A stretch of 64,000 bases of DNA from Rippkaea orientalis PCC 8801 (GTDB lineage: Bacteria > Cyanobacteriota > Cyanobacteriia > Cyanobacteriales > Microcystaceae), in the NCBI RefSeq assembly GCF_000021805.1, contig NC_011726.1, forward strand, positions 3,070,097 to 3,134,096, read 5' to 3'. Every line of letters begins with the position of its first letter. Position 1 is the stretch's first letter. Both the position numbers and the translations under genes were made by a program. Below the pieces are notes generated by a model. The model had not been told where the DNA came from. It did no database searches and saw only the letters and a list, made by a program, of their open reading frames with translations. Positions 25,602-34,550 of the stretch are shown here, piece after piece.

Positions 25602-26492
25602 ATGGCTAAGGGAAATTTAGAGCAACTCAAAGTCAGTGCTAAAACGCAGTCTGAGGAAGTTAATGGTCGTAGTGCAGCGCAAAAGGCAGAAATTGAGCGA
25701 ATTGGTCAAGCTGATACCTATTGTCCTTTGAGTCGGGATGAGGAGTTATTTACCTGGTTAAATGACCAACGAGATTTACGATTATGTGGCTATATTATGG
25801 CAACAAGAGGGTCTGGATTACCGAAAGCTTGTGAATACTACCGCATGGCTCATGTAAAACGGCGGGGCTCTTTATTTGAGATGCCAGCAACGGTATTTTA
25901 TGTGGAGATGTTGCAGAAGGGAAAGGCAACGGATTTATATCGGGCTATATTAGGGGAATTTGGACATCCTTTGTCTAATTTAGGGACGCTAAGGCATTTA
26001 CGCTCACGCACTTGGGATAATTTGAAGCGTTACGGGGTGAAGATTCTGATTATCGGAAAAGCGGATTATTTGAAGTTGGAAGCGTTTAATGAGTTAATCG
26101 ATTTATATGACCATTCACGGATTTCGGTGATTTTGGCAGGAACTCATTATTTAGAGGATATTTTAGGGCGAAATCACCCGGCTTATGTCAACCTCTGTAA
26201 TTCCTTTTTGGAATGGTACGAGTTTCCTGGTTTATCCTCGAAGGATGTGGGTATTGTGGTTGAACATTGGGAAAAAACGTTTTTAAGTCCGAAATACCGT
26301 TTAAATTTAACTCAATATCCTGAAATCGTGGAAACGTTAACGGAGAAGTCTGGGGGGTTGATTGAGAGTTTATATGATATTCTGCGTCAAATTGCCATGT
26401 TTAAGGTAGATGACCCTGATTTTGAGTTAACGCCGTCGAATGTTTTGGCTTATTTGAGTCATCGTAAACCCCCGACGTTGAAGTTAGGGTAA
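25602..26492 (+). CDS. tnsC: TnsC-like protein of element B with degenerate Walker motifs
   Basis: This 296-residue protein aligns end to end with TnsC by position and flanking pattern, but the nucleotide-binding residues are gone. Where A has GESRSGKT, B has ATRGSGLPK (residues 67-75) without the GKT/S. Where A has LIIDEANHL, B has LIIGKADYL with Gly152-Lys153 in place of the Asp-Glu. The sensor region reads LAGTHYLEDI, and the arginine-finger region RDEQVLNRF has become RNHPAYVNLC. The frame is intact and lies between intact tnsB and tniQ. It is predicted not to hydrolyse ATP. It may act as a non-ATPase scaffold, co-assemble with TnsC of A, or be decaying. Confidence 0.88.
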   Translation: MAKGNLEQLKVSAKTQSEEVNGRSAAQKAEIERIGQADTYCPLSRDEELFTWLNDQRDLRLCGYIMATRGSGLPKACEYYRMAHVKRRGSLFEMPATVFYVEMLQKGKATDLYRAILGEFGHPLSNLGTLRHLRSRTWDNLKRYGVKILIIGKADYLKLEAFNELIDLYDHSRISVILAGTHYLEDILGRNHPAYVNLCNSFLEWYEFPGLSSKDVGIVVEHWEKTFLSPKYRLNLTQYPEIVETLTEKSGGLIESLYDILRQIAMFKVDDPDFELTPSNVLAYLSHRKPPTLKLG

Positions 26493-26498
26493 ATAAAC

Positions 26499-26999
26499 AT
26501 GGGGAAGTCTGAGGCAAAGTTTCAACCTCCTTGGTATGTGGAACCTTACGAGGGGGAAAGTATTAGTCATTATTTGGGGCGTTATTGTCGTCATGAGTCG
26601 GTTTCTTTGTCAGCTTTGGGTAAAGCGACGGGACTTGGGGCAATTTTGGGACGATGGGAGAAGTTTCGCTTTATTCCTTTTCCTAGTGAGGAGGAATTAG
26701 AGGCGTTTGGCGAGTTAATTGGGTTGTCGGTGGCGCAGTTAAAGGGGATGTTACCGCAAGAATCAATGAAATTATTGCCGATTCGGTTATGTGGGTTGTG
26801 TTATTCCCAAAAGCCTTATCATCGTATGGAATGGCAATATCAATCACGGTTAAATTGTACGGTTCATGGGGTCAAGTTGTTAACCAAGTGTCCGTCTTGT
26901 GGTGAACGCTTTGCGATTCCTTCAAGGTGGGTTGAGGGGAAGTGTTTACGGTGTGGGATGGGGTTTAAGTCTATGAGGAAAGAACAGAAGCATGATTAA
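26499..26999 (+). CDS. tniQ: CAST target adaptor TniQ (element B)
   Basis: This 166-residue protein has the TniQ N-terminus YVEPYEGESISHYLGRYCRH and two zinc clusters (CGLCYSQKPYHRMEWQ; CPSCGERFAIPSRWVEGKCLRCG). It is clearly homologous to TniQ of A over its whole length and has the same size. It starts 6 bp after tnsC and overlaps the convergent STAND gene by 29 bp at its 3' end. The zinc ligands are complete, in contrast to the degenerate TnsC next to it. Confidence 0.93.
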   Translation: MGKSEAKFQPPWYVEPYEGESISHYLGRYCRHESVSLSALGKATGLGAILGRWEKFRFIPFPSEEELEAFGELIGLSVAQLKGMLPQESMKLLPIRLCGLCYSQKPYHRMEWQYQSRLNCTVHGVKLLTKCPSCGERFAIPSRWVEGKCLRCGMGFKSMRKEQKHD

Positions 27000-29900
27000 A
27001 CTCAATTATATTGTTAGAATTGTCTAAAATTTCTGCAATCCAAATAAAATAAATGAGGAAAATATAATTCTCAACTTGCTCTAAAGTATGCGACCAAGTA
27101 CAAATTGTTGAAAATATATTATCTATATTTTGTGTATCACCTAATAAAATAGTTTCAGCAGTTGTTTTAGTTAAATTCTGTAATGAAAAAAATATCTCTT
27201 TAAGTATATTGATAAACTCTTCTAAATTATCTTTTGATAAATCATATTTTTGAAGATTATCTAAAGATGTCTCTTCTTTTAAATTTTCTAACCTCTCAAG
27301 AGAATTATAACTAAAGTCCAATATTTTCAACCAAGATTCTTCTAATTCGTCAAAATAATTTTTGAGTTGTTTAAAAGCAAAATTATCTATTTGATTTTTA
27401 GGCATTCTATTTAAGTCTTTTATATGTGCTAACAAAAATTTCAGAGATGTGAAAGAAGTAAGAAAATGATTAGGATTTTTCAATAAATATTCTGCATGCC
27501 TCTCAATTGATAAATGAGAAATAGCATCTTTAGGTATTTCTTTTTGAGCATAATTCCACCAGTTTAATTCTTCTTCATCTCTATAAACAAGAGTATGTAT
27601 ATAAATATGAGAAGCTGTTCCTTGTAATGATTTACCCTTTACTAAAGGAATAATTGCAACATAAGTCCAATTCAAATCTAGAATATATCTTCTTAAAGGT
27701 GTATTACCTAAAACGTTAATTGCTTGTGTCAGTAATTTAATAACTACTACTATATGTATATAAACTTCGATTGGATTGCTTCCATCAATAGTTATCCATA
27801 AAGTTTTGTCATGTTCCCATAATACATTTTCTGATAAAATCTGAACACTTAAATTATTATTGGAGATTTTACAAAATTCTTTTTTTAGTTTATTTCTAAT
27901 TTTTTTAAGCTTATCGGTTATTTCTTTATGACATTCTTTTATTGGATCTTGAAAATGTTTTCCAGGATAAAAAGCAAAGAAAAGCCAAAGACAGCATAAA
28001 TTATTAAAAGTTTCGAGTTCTTTACTTTCTAAAGTTTTTAATTTTTCTAAATCTAAATAAGAGCTAAATTTTCGCCTAAACTCTTGCTGAAACCTCTTTA
28101 GACCTTTTAAAGTATTAGCTAAATTATGTGCTGCTATATGACTAAGTTTAGGGTCTAAATTATTGCTTTTAGCTATTTCAAGTACCCTTTCTTTATCCTC
28201 TTTTCTTCCTAAAGCAGATGTTATGACCATGCCTTGTTCTGCTTGATTAAAAAAATTATATAAATTTTGATGATATTCTCGAAATACTTTGAGATAAGAA
28301 CTATAGTCTTGAAATGCCAAAGCATTATTTTTATTTGATAAAAACAAATCATTTTTATTATTAAATCCCCATTCATTTGCGGAACAAGCTGGTAATAAGG
28401 GAGTATATACAAGTTGTTGTTTGCAATCTCTCCACTCAGGAGGATTAATATATTTATCAAACCAATTAAAAGCTTGGGATTGACGAAAATAATTTATTAG
28501 TCCTTTGTCCAATTTTCCAAGCATATTAAGAATATTGGTTCGTAACCTAATAACTTGAGTTGAATATTCAGACCAATTTTGTGGTTTAAAAAATTGGTCT
28601 GCTATACCTGTAAAAGTAGAATTAATTGAAGTTAACCATGTAACAGGAAGATTCTCTTTTGCAATTCCAGTTTTTACAGTTTCATCATAAGGTAACTCTT
28701 CAGTAAACATACGATGGCCATAGCCACAACAAGCATAAAGCTGTCTATCAGGTAACAATTTTCTTAATAAATCTATTCTCCACATAGCTTCTTGATGTAA
28801 TTCACTTTCATCTTCTCTTTTTATTGAATTATTAAATGAATTTTCATTTTTTCTTGCGTAAGTTGGGATTAAGAAATGAGCCGTTAGTTTTTGGTTATCA
28901 TCTTCCAGAATGATTGTTTGAGTCTCTTGTCGAAAACGTTGTACTATTTGCATTCTATGTGTGTTCATCCAGATGTTAAATTTTTCTTCATACCCAAAAG
29001 ATAATCCTAAAATTAAATCAGCTAAAACATCAATTGGTAAATCTTGAAATAAATTATTAAAATCTATTTTATTTATTAGATTATCTAGGCAAAAATCAAT
29101 TTGTAATCTTCCCAACCAAAAGAATACTTCTGACATCGCTTGCCAATCAAGATAACCAAAAGGTTGCTCAATTATAAAAATTATATTAGATAACCATTTT
29201 TTGCTATATTGAAAAACTTTAGATTTATCTGTTTGTTGACTCTGTAAATTTTCTATTTCGTTAACATAAGATTCTGGAACTATTGTCCTTAAGCATTGCC
29301 AAATACTTGATTCTGAATCAGTCATAGCATCTGTAATATCATAGGATAACAATATCCAAAATCCACTCCCTAAATCTGAATGTAATGTTTGAATTAAAGC
29401 TTTATTCTCTTCAACATAATCTTTAATTCCTAGCCAAATTAATGCCTTATTTATACCAGCAATACCAGACCAATATTTAGGTTGATAGAACATTAAAGAA
29501 TTTACAAGAGGTCGAATTTCATTATATTTTCTAGAAAAAGAGTATAAAAGAAAGCTCTCCATATCTGATTCTATAATAAATGGAAAACATTCGATTGCAC
29601 TTTCAGACCAAGCAGATAAACTTGGGTCTGTGAGAATATCAGAAAGAATTTGTGAACGAATGGGGTGCATTCCATAAATAAGAGAACCATCATCACTACA
29701 CTTAAGCAAATATTCTTTTTCTAATAATTCTATTGTTCTTCTAGGTACTGGCAAGTTTAAAAACTTTACAAGCGACTTAACATCTAATCTAGCCTCAAAA
29801 GCAGAAGCAATTGATACTAATTTTAAAAATTCGAGTTCTTTATTACTAAATTTTCCTATTCTTACTTCATCTTCAAGTCGTCTAACTTGTTGTAAAAGTC

Positions 29901-31251
29901 GCTGTTTAAGGAATTGACCTTTGGTTATGAGAAATACAAATTCCATTAAAAGTTTTTCATGAAAGCAATGTTCTTGATAAAATCGATCCCAAGCTTCTTC
30001 AAAATTTAAAAATTCAACCGTAGCCTTTTTTTCAACTAATGATTGATAAATTTCCTTCGCTTCATTTGCATCAAAGGTTAACTCAATATCAGAAAAAGGA
30101 AATTCAGTTCCCGATACACTAGCTCGTCGATAGTCCTCTTCTCTGACTGTTACTAAAACATAAATGTTTTGATAACTTGCTAATTGTTTAACTAAATCAG
30201 TCCACCCATTGTCATTATGAGAAACGTCCAGATACATAATTATTGGAATACCGATAGCTTTAGCATAACCTTCTATTGCTCTAGCGATACTTAATGAGTG
30301 TTGTCTATTTTCAATAAGTTGAATTTTAAAACGCCATTGTTCAGGATGAAATTCATGAAGATAACGATAAGCTAATGTTGTTTTTCCTTGTCCGGAAGCT
30401 CCATGTATAATAACAACTTTGTTTCTATTAAACTCTTGAGATATTTTTTCTAATTCATTCTTTCTTATAACATCTACATTGGCTAAAATATGTTCATATC
30501 TTGCTGATATACCTCGATAAAATTCATGAGATAGATATTCTTTTTTCTGTTCATCTATAAAATTATTTTCGATTGGGAGAATAGAAGTAAACCATTCTTT
30601 ATGGTAAGTTGTCCGTTCAACAAGAAACTCACCAATTTTATTCAGCTTTTCAGTAATACTCTGATAAGTTATTTTAATTTGATTCTCAGCACAAATATAT
30701 AACCAATAAGTTATAATGTCAAAAGCACATTTATAATCAATTCCAGCTAAGCCTTGCTTTAATAACCCAAGTGCTTCTTTTTCTAAGTTTTCTTCAGTGA
30801 CAGTTTCAAGATTGATTTTTTTCAACAGTTTTTCGGCTTCTTCACTAGATAAGTGTCCATAGTTACTTAGTTTTTCTGATTCCGCCTTTAATTTGTTGAT
30901 ATTTCCGTTACAAGCTTCTTCAAAATCTTGTCCAAAGCATCCAAAACTGATTACTCTGATGGTTTTTAAACTTGATGTACTATTAATTAATATATGACTT
31001 CTATTGAAAAAAGAATCTACTTTCTTAGGAGAAAAGGAAGATAATGAAATATTTTCCGAACGAGCTTTGACTTGAATAATCTCTATTAAATGACCTGCTT
31101 CATCATAAATGGCTAAATCTTCTTGTCCTTCTGGTTGGAACGTGAAATTATTTTTTTTATTTTCTGAGAGTATACGCCATAAAGTATAAAGTAATTGAAG
31201 TCGATAACCACGATATGTTGGTGTTGCGTCTGAGTGTGAAAAAGAAGACAT
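26971..31251 (-). CDS. Nuclease-STAND NTPase fusion, Avs-like defence protein (cargo B)
   Basis: This 1426-residue single cargo gene of B has an N-terminal nuclease domain resembling Cap4/DUF4297 PD-(D/E)xK enzymes, with EDLAIYD (Asp45), LIEIIQVKAR (Glu58 to Lys62). A STAND NTPase follows with Walker A IIHGASGQGKTT (residues 284-291) and a Walker B-like IIMYLDVS about 50 residues later. The remaining 900 residues are helical repeat-like sequence, expected to be the sensor. This order matches antiviral STAND (Avs) proteins that sense a phage protein and degrade DNA. The gene is AT-rich compared with the core genes. It is divergent from cas12k, 94 bp away, and convergent with tniQ. The exact Avs subtype cannot be assigned from sequence alone. 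Confidence 0.8.
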   Translation of the reverse strand: MSSFSHSDATPTYRGYRLQLLYTLWRILSENKKNNFTFQPEGQEDLAIYDEAGHLIEIIQVKARSENISLSSFSPKKVDSFFNRSHILINSTSSLKTIRVISFGCFGQDFEEACNGNINKLKAESEKLSNYGHLSSEEAEKLLKKINLETVTEENLEKEALGLLKQGLAGIDYKCAFDIITYWLYICAENQIKITYQSITEKLNKIGEFLVERTTYHKEWFTSILPIENNFIDEQKKEYLSHEFYRGISARYEHILANVDVIRKNELEKISQEFNRNKVVIIHGASGQGKTTLAYRYLHEFHPEQWRFKIQLIENRQHSLSIARAIEGYAKAIGIPIIMYLDVSHNDNGWTDLVKQLASYQNIYVLVTVREEDYRRASVSGTEFPFSDIELTFDANEAKEIYQSLVEKKATVEFLNFEEAWDRFYQEHCFHEKLLMEFVFLITKGQFLKQRLLQQVRRLEDEVRIGKFSNKELEFLKLVSIASAFEARLDVKSLVKFLNLPVPRRTIELLEKEYLLKCSDDGSLIYGMHPIRSQILSDILTDPSLSAWSESAIECFPFIIESDMESFLLYSFSRKYNEIRPLVNSLMFYQPKYWSGIAGINKALIWLGIKDYVEENKALIQTLHSDLGSGFWILLSYDITDAMTDSESSIWQCLRTIVPESYVNEIENLQSQQTDKSKVFQYSKKWLSNIIFIIEQPFGYLDWQAMSEVFFWLGRLQIDFCLDNLINKIDFNNLFQDLPIDVLADLILGLSFGYEEKFNIWMNTHRMQIVQRFRQETQTIILEDDNQKLTAHFLIPTYARKNENSFNNSIKREDESELHQEAMWRIDLLRKLLPDRQLYACCGYGHRMFTEELPYDETVKTGIAKENLPVTWLTSINSTFTGIADQFFKPQNWSEYSTQVIRLRTNILNMLGKLDKGLINYFRQSQAFNWFDKYINPPEWRDCKQQLVYTPLLPACSANEWGFNNKNDLFLSNKNNALAFQDYSSYLKVFREYHQNLYNFFNQAEQGMVITSALGRKEDKERVLEIAKSNNLDPKLSHIAAHNLANTLKGLKRFQQEFRRKFSSYLDLEKLKTLESKELETFNNLCCLWLFFAFYPGKHFQDPIKECHKEITDKLKKIRNKLKKEFCKISNNNLSVQILSENVLWEHDKTLWITIDGSNPIEVYIHIVVVIKLLTQAINVLGNTPLRRYILDLNWTYVAIIPLVKGKSLQGTASHIYIHTLVYRDEEELNWWNYAQKEIPKDAISHLSIERHAEYLLKNPNHFLTSFTSLKFLLAHIKDLNRMPKNQIDNFAFKQLKNYFDELEESWLKILDFSYNSLERLENLKEETSLDNLQKYDLSKDNLEEFINILKEIFFSLQNLTKTTAETILLGDTQNIDNIFSTICTWSHTLEQVENYIFLIYFIWIAEILDNSNNIIEFNHASVLSS

Positions 31252-31345
31252 AAGGATTATTGGTACAAAAGTCCTTATTATTGTAGCTTAGATAAATTCA
31301 AATTTACCATTAATTACTCAAACCTAACTTGAGCAACCTATTCCA

Positions 31346-33328
31346 ATGACCCACATAACCGTTGTCCAATGTCGCCTAATCGCCCCAGAAAGCACCCTAC
31401 AACACATCTGGAAAATGATGGCACAGCAACAAACCCCACTCATTAACCAACTACTCCACGACATTAACACCCATCCTGACATCAACACCTGGTTAACCGC
31501 CAACCAACTCCCCTCAAAACTCGTTGAAACCCTTGCCCAACCCCTGAAAACCCAATCCCCCTACCAAGGACTACCAGGACGTTTCATCACCTCCGCTATT
31601 ATCCTTGTCAAAGAAATGTACGCCTCATGGTTTGCTATTCAAACCCAAAAACGTCTTTCTCTAGAGGGGAAAAAACGCTTCCTGACCATTCTCAAAAGTG
31701 ACAAACAATTAATACAAGACAGTCAAACCGACTTTCTAACCTTATGTTATAAAGCCCAACAACTGCTCAAACGAACCCAGAACAAACTTAAACTCGACGA
31801 ACCTCAACATAGTGAAAAAGCCCATTGGTCAATCATTAACGCCCTTTATCCCGCCTACAACAACGCTAAAACCCCTATATCTCGCGCAGCTTTTGCCCTT
31901 CTTATCAAAAATAACGGTCAAGTTCCCGACACCCCGGAAAACCCCGACTATTACCAACAACGCCGTAAACGCAAAGAAATCCAAATTAGACGCTTAGAAG
32001 AACAACTCAAAGCCTCACTCCCCAAAGGTCGTATCCTTGACTCAAAACACTGGGAAAATACTCTTAAATTAGCCCAAACTCCTATTACCACTATCGAAGA
32101 AATTACCTCTCTCCAAACCCAACTTTTACAAAAATATTCTCATCTTCCCTTTCCCGTTTTCTATGGAACCAACACCGACTTAACTTGGTTTAAAAACCCT
32201 CAAGGTCGCATCTGTGTTAAATTCAACGGACTCAATCAATATCCTTTTCAAATTGCTTGTAATAAACGACAATATCCTTGGTTTCAACGCTTTTTTACGG
32301 ATTATCAAAGTTATAAATCCCATAAACAACAAGTTCCCACAGGATTAATGGTATTACGTTCAGCCCGTCTTCTTTGGCAACCCACTAATGGTCAAGGAGA
32401 ACCTTGGAACACCCATCATCTTAGCCTTCATTGTGCCATTGATAACGACCTTTGGACTATCTCAGGTATTCAACAAGTTAAACAGCAAAAAATTCTTCAA
32501 ACCGAGCAAAAAATCGCTAATTTCCATAGTAAAGCCTTAGAAAAAGAATTAACCCCTAACCAACAACAACGACTTAAAGCCAGTCAAACCTCTCTTAACC
32601 TATTAAAAACCTTCGATATTAATGAATTTTTTCCCTCAAAATGTTCCCTCTATCAAGGTTCTCCTGATATCATTTTAGGGGTAAGTATTGGTTTAGAAAA
32701 CCCTGCTACCATAGCTATTATCAATATTTCTACACAAGAAATTCTGACCTATCGCACCACCAAGCAACTCTTAAGTCGAACTCGAAAAGTTCGCAATAAA
32801 AAGCCTAACTCAAATAACTCTAATCAAAGTTTATCTTCAGCCTATAAACAGATTTCTAATTATGAATTATTCTTACAATATCAACAACAAAAACATCATA
32901 ATCAACATCAACGACATAACGCCCAAATTAATGATGCAAATAATAATTACGGTGAAGCAAACTTAGGATTATATCTTAACCGACTTTTAGCCAAAGCGAT
33001 TCTTGAACTTGCTCAACAATATCAAGTTAGTTTAATTATTCTTCCCTCATTAAAAAATAAGCGTGAACTCATTGAAAGTGAAATTCGTGCTAAAGCTGAA
33101 CTAAAATATCCTGGTTGTAAGGAAAAACAAGACAGTTACGCAAAAGATTATCGTACTAACGTTCATCAATGGAGTTATCAACAACTTATCAAATGTATTG
33201 AGTCCAAAGCTGCTCAAATTGGGATTGATACAGCCACAGGCAAGCAGATGAATTTAGAAACTTCTCAAGACCAAGCCAGAAATTTAGTCCTTAATTTTTG
33301 TCAAAAATTCTCCCCAACTCAGGTATAA
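31346..33328 (+). CDS. cas12k: Cas12k effector (element B)
   Basis: This 660-residue protein has the Cas12k N-terminus THITVVQCRLIAPESTLQHIW. The RuvC-I position reads LGVSIGLENPATIAII (about residue 443), so the catalytic Asp is replaced. RuvC-II reads SLIILPSLKNKRE, and the C-terminal HQWSYQQLIKCIESK is conserved. It differs considerably from Cas12k of A, and the CRISPR repeats differ too (CATACAGGTTTTTGACC against CATCAACCCTCCTGATG), so guides are probably not interchangeable. No regulator gene lies between it and the divergent STAND gene. Confidence 0.95.
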   Translation: MTHITVVQCRLIAPESTLQHIWKMMAQQQTPLINQLLHDINTHPDINTWLTANQLPSKLVETLAQPLKTQSPYQGLPGRFITSAIILVKEMYASWFAIQTQKRLSLEGKKRFLTILKSDKQLIQDSQTDFLTLCYKAQQLLKRTQNKLKLDEPQHSEKAHWSIINALYPAYNNAKTPISRAAFALLIKNNGQVPDTPENPDYYQQRRKRKEIQIRRLEEQLKASLPKGRILDSKHWENTLKLAQTPITTIEEITSLQTQLLQKYSHLPFPVFYGTNTDLTWFKNPQGRICVKFNGLNQYPFQIACNKRQYPWFQRFFTDYQSYKSHKQQVPTGLMVLRSARLLWQPTNGQGEPWNTHHLSLHCAIDNDLWTISGIQQVKQQKILQTEQKIANFHSKALEKELTPNQQQRLKASQTSLNLLKTFDINEFFPSKCSLYQGSPDIILGVSIGLENPATIAIINISTQEILTYRTTKQLLSRTRKVRNKKPNSNNSNQSLSSAYKQISNYELFLQYQQQKHHNQHQRHNAQINDANNNYGEANLGLYLNRLLAKAILELAQQYQVSLIILPSLKNKRELIESEIRAKAELKYPGCKEKQDSYAKDYRTNVHQWSYQQLIKCIESKAAQIGIDTATGKQMNLETSQDQARNLVLNFCQKFSPTQV

Positions 33329-33334
33329 TAGAAC

Positions 33335-33710
33335 TGCGCCAGCGTTCATGTGAAAACCTCTGTACGTTCGGAGTTTGGGTTTGTTTGACTGTTATACAGT
33401 CTTACTTTCTGTACCCTATAGTGCTGTCTGCTCCTGAAGCTGAGTCAACGATATTGTCTCGTCTTGACTGACACAACCCAACATAATCAAAACCAAGTGC
33501 TTTGATTATACCTTGGTAAGGTCGCACCTAAGCAAAGGGGGTATGGTTTTCTGGGGGGACTATTCCACAATGGAATCCCAGAACCTAACGCACGCTGTGA
33601 AAAAACTACTTTGGTAGTTTCTATCATGGCAAGTGTGATGCCTAGTCGTCAAGGATGGTACTAAAACACCCCTTTTGGGGAATCTCTTTTTGAAACTCAA
33701 TCTGACGGCT
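33335..33710 (+). ncRNA. tracrRNA of CAST B
   Basis: Downstream of cas12k the pattern matches V-K tracrRNAs: GAACTGCGCCAGCGTTCATG, AACCTCTGTACG, GGGTTTGTTTGACTG with a TATACAGTC hairpin and TTTCTGTACCC, GCTGTCTGCTCCTGAAGCTG, GGTCGCACCTAAGC, and an anti-repeat region CACCCCTTTTGGGGAATCTC. It is diverged from the tracrRNA of A, as expected for a co-evolved separate system. The ends are estimated. Confidence 0.8.
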
Positions 33711-33889
33711 CATAGTGGGGTTTAAATCTCAATGGAAGCCGACAAATGTCTACAATCATTACCTGAGTTGATTCTCAAAAGTAGTTTTCTTGTAATAACA
33801 AGGTGACAAGAAGGCTTAAATAAGACTTTAAAATAAAGCCGTCAGAAAAGTCACTGAAAACTCTGTCAAACAGGGTTGTAGAAGGTAAA

Positions 33890-34144
33890 GTTTCATACAG
33901 GTTTTTGACCTCCCATTGATTGAAAGAATGATCAGGCTCCGATAGACTGGGGTGGCTTTGGTTTCATACAGGTTTTTGACCTCCCATTGATTGAAAGAAC
34001 TTAATCGCCATCAAAATTGCCTCTATTTCTGCGTTTCATACAGGTTTTTGACCTCCCATTGATTGAAAGAGCTAAAGTTTTCGCTTGATGCAGTGGGGGT
34101 AGCAAAGGTTTCATACAGGTTTTTGACCTCCTATTGATTGAAAG
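33890..34144 (+). CRISPR. CRISPR array of CAST B (four repeats, three spacers)
   Basis: The 37-bp repeat starts GTTTCATACAGGTTTTTG and ends CCCATTGATTGAAAG. Copies are at 33890-33926, 33961-33997, 34033-34069 and 34108-34144; the last has one mismatch (CTATTG). The spacers are 33927-33960 (34 bp), 33998-34032 (35) and 34070-34107 (38). The sequence after the last repeat is not a normal spacer but leads to the delocalised guide. Confidence 0.95.
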
Positions 34145-34156
34145 GCAACACCAATA

Positions 34157-34226
34157 GTTTCATTAACCTATCGAATGGGCTATGATTCAGAGTTGAAGAG
34201 ATTGAAAGGCGCACTTCGTTCGGGAC
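34157..34226 (+). ncRNA. Delocalised homing crRNA of CAST B
   Basis: A degenerate repeat (starting GTTTCATTAACC at 34157 and ending GAGATTGAAAG at 34208) is followed by GCGCACTTCGTTCGGGAC (34209-34226). Its 18 nt match the complement of the tRNA-Pro gene; the first 17 are identical to the homing spacer of A. Only the 3' end of the repeat is conserved, as in other off-array CAST guides. The protospacer has PAM GTA. Confidence 0.9.
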
Positions 34227-34541
34227 TAGGCATTAAGCCATCATCTTGGTGATGGTGCTATTTCTGTTGACTGTTGGACTTTTTTGACATTAATTCTTTA
34301 AATCAAGAAAAAAGTTGTTTTTTGAAAACTTTTAATCATATTTTGATTCCTCAAAAATCCCTGAACCTCCTATGGATACTACTATAGGCCTCTATGCCAC
34401 ACTTCTATTTGTGACATTAATTTTTTAAAATGTGACAATAATTATTTAATGGACAACAATCTAGAATATTTTTAGCGACACTAAAGTGTTAAATAGCGAC
34501 GATTAATATGTGAACAACGACATTTAATTAGTGAATGTACA
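34227..34541 (-). other. CAST B left end
   Basis: Read inward from 34541 on the complementary strand: TGTACATTCACTAATTAA, then TGTCGTTGTTCAC, TTAATCGTCGC, TAGTGTCGC, TTGTTGTCCATTAAATAATT, ATTGTCAC and TTAATGTCAC, a series of TnsB-site-like repeats over about 130 bp. A small inverted repeat (CCATCA/TGATGG, near 34239-34254) lies just after the homing spacer. A second TGTACA (34543-34548) just outside the terminus was considered, but the 18-bp match with the right end of A and the 61-bp PAM distance favour 34541. Confidence 0.85.
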
Positions 34542-34550
34542 CTGTACAAA

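Larger units (their letters stand above)
23367..34541 (+). mobile_element. Type V-K CAST, element B (right-end remnant to complete left end)
   Basis: The gene order is the same as A: tnsB, tnsC, tniQ, cargo, cas12k, tracrRNA, CRISPR, homing spacer, left end. The left terminus, read on the complementary strand, is TGTACATTCACTAATTAA from 34541. It lies 61 bp from the GTA PAM of the tRNA-Pro protospacer, within the 60-66 bp window reported for ShCAST. The right end starts without a terminus at about 23367. The genes are clearly diverged from those of A, so B is an independent lineage, not a duplication. No HIP1 octamer was noticed in this 11-kb stretch. Confidence 0.9.

Noticed and set aside
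22959-34107. Array spacers targeting sequences in this window
   Set aside because: By eye no spacer of either array matches tRNA genes, cargo or core genes here; only the delocalised guides match tRNA-Pro.
34543-34548. A second TGTACA as the true left terminus of CAST B
   Set aside because: The 18-bp identity with the A right end starts at 34541, and that terminus is 61 bp from the PAM, inside the known ShCAST range; the outer TGTACA would give 54 bp and no extended match. It could be a relic of an earlier insertion.
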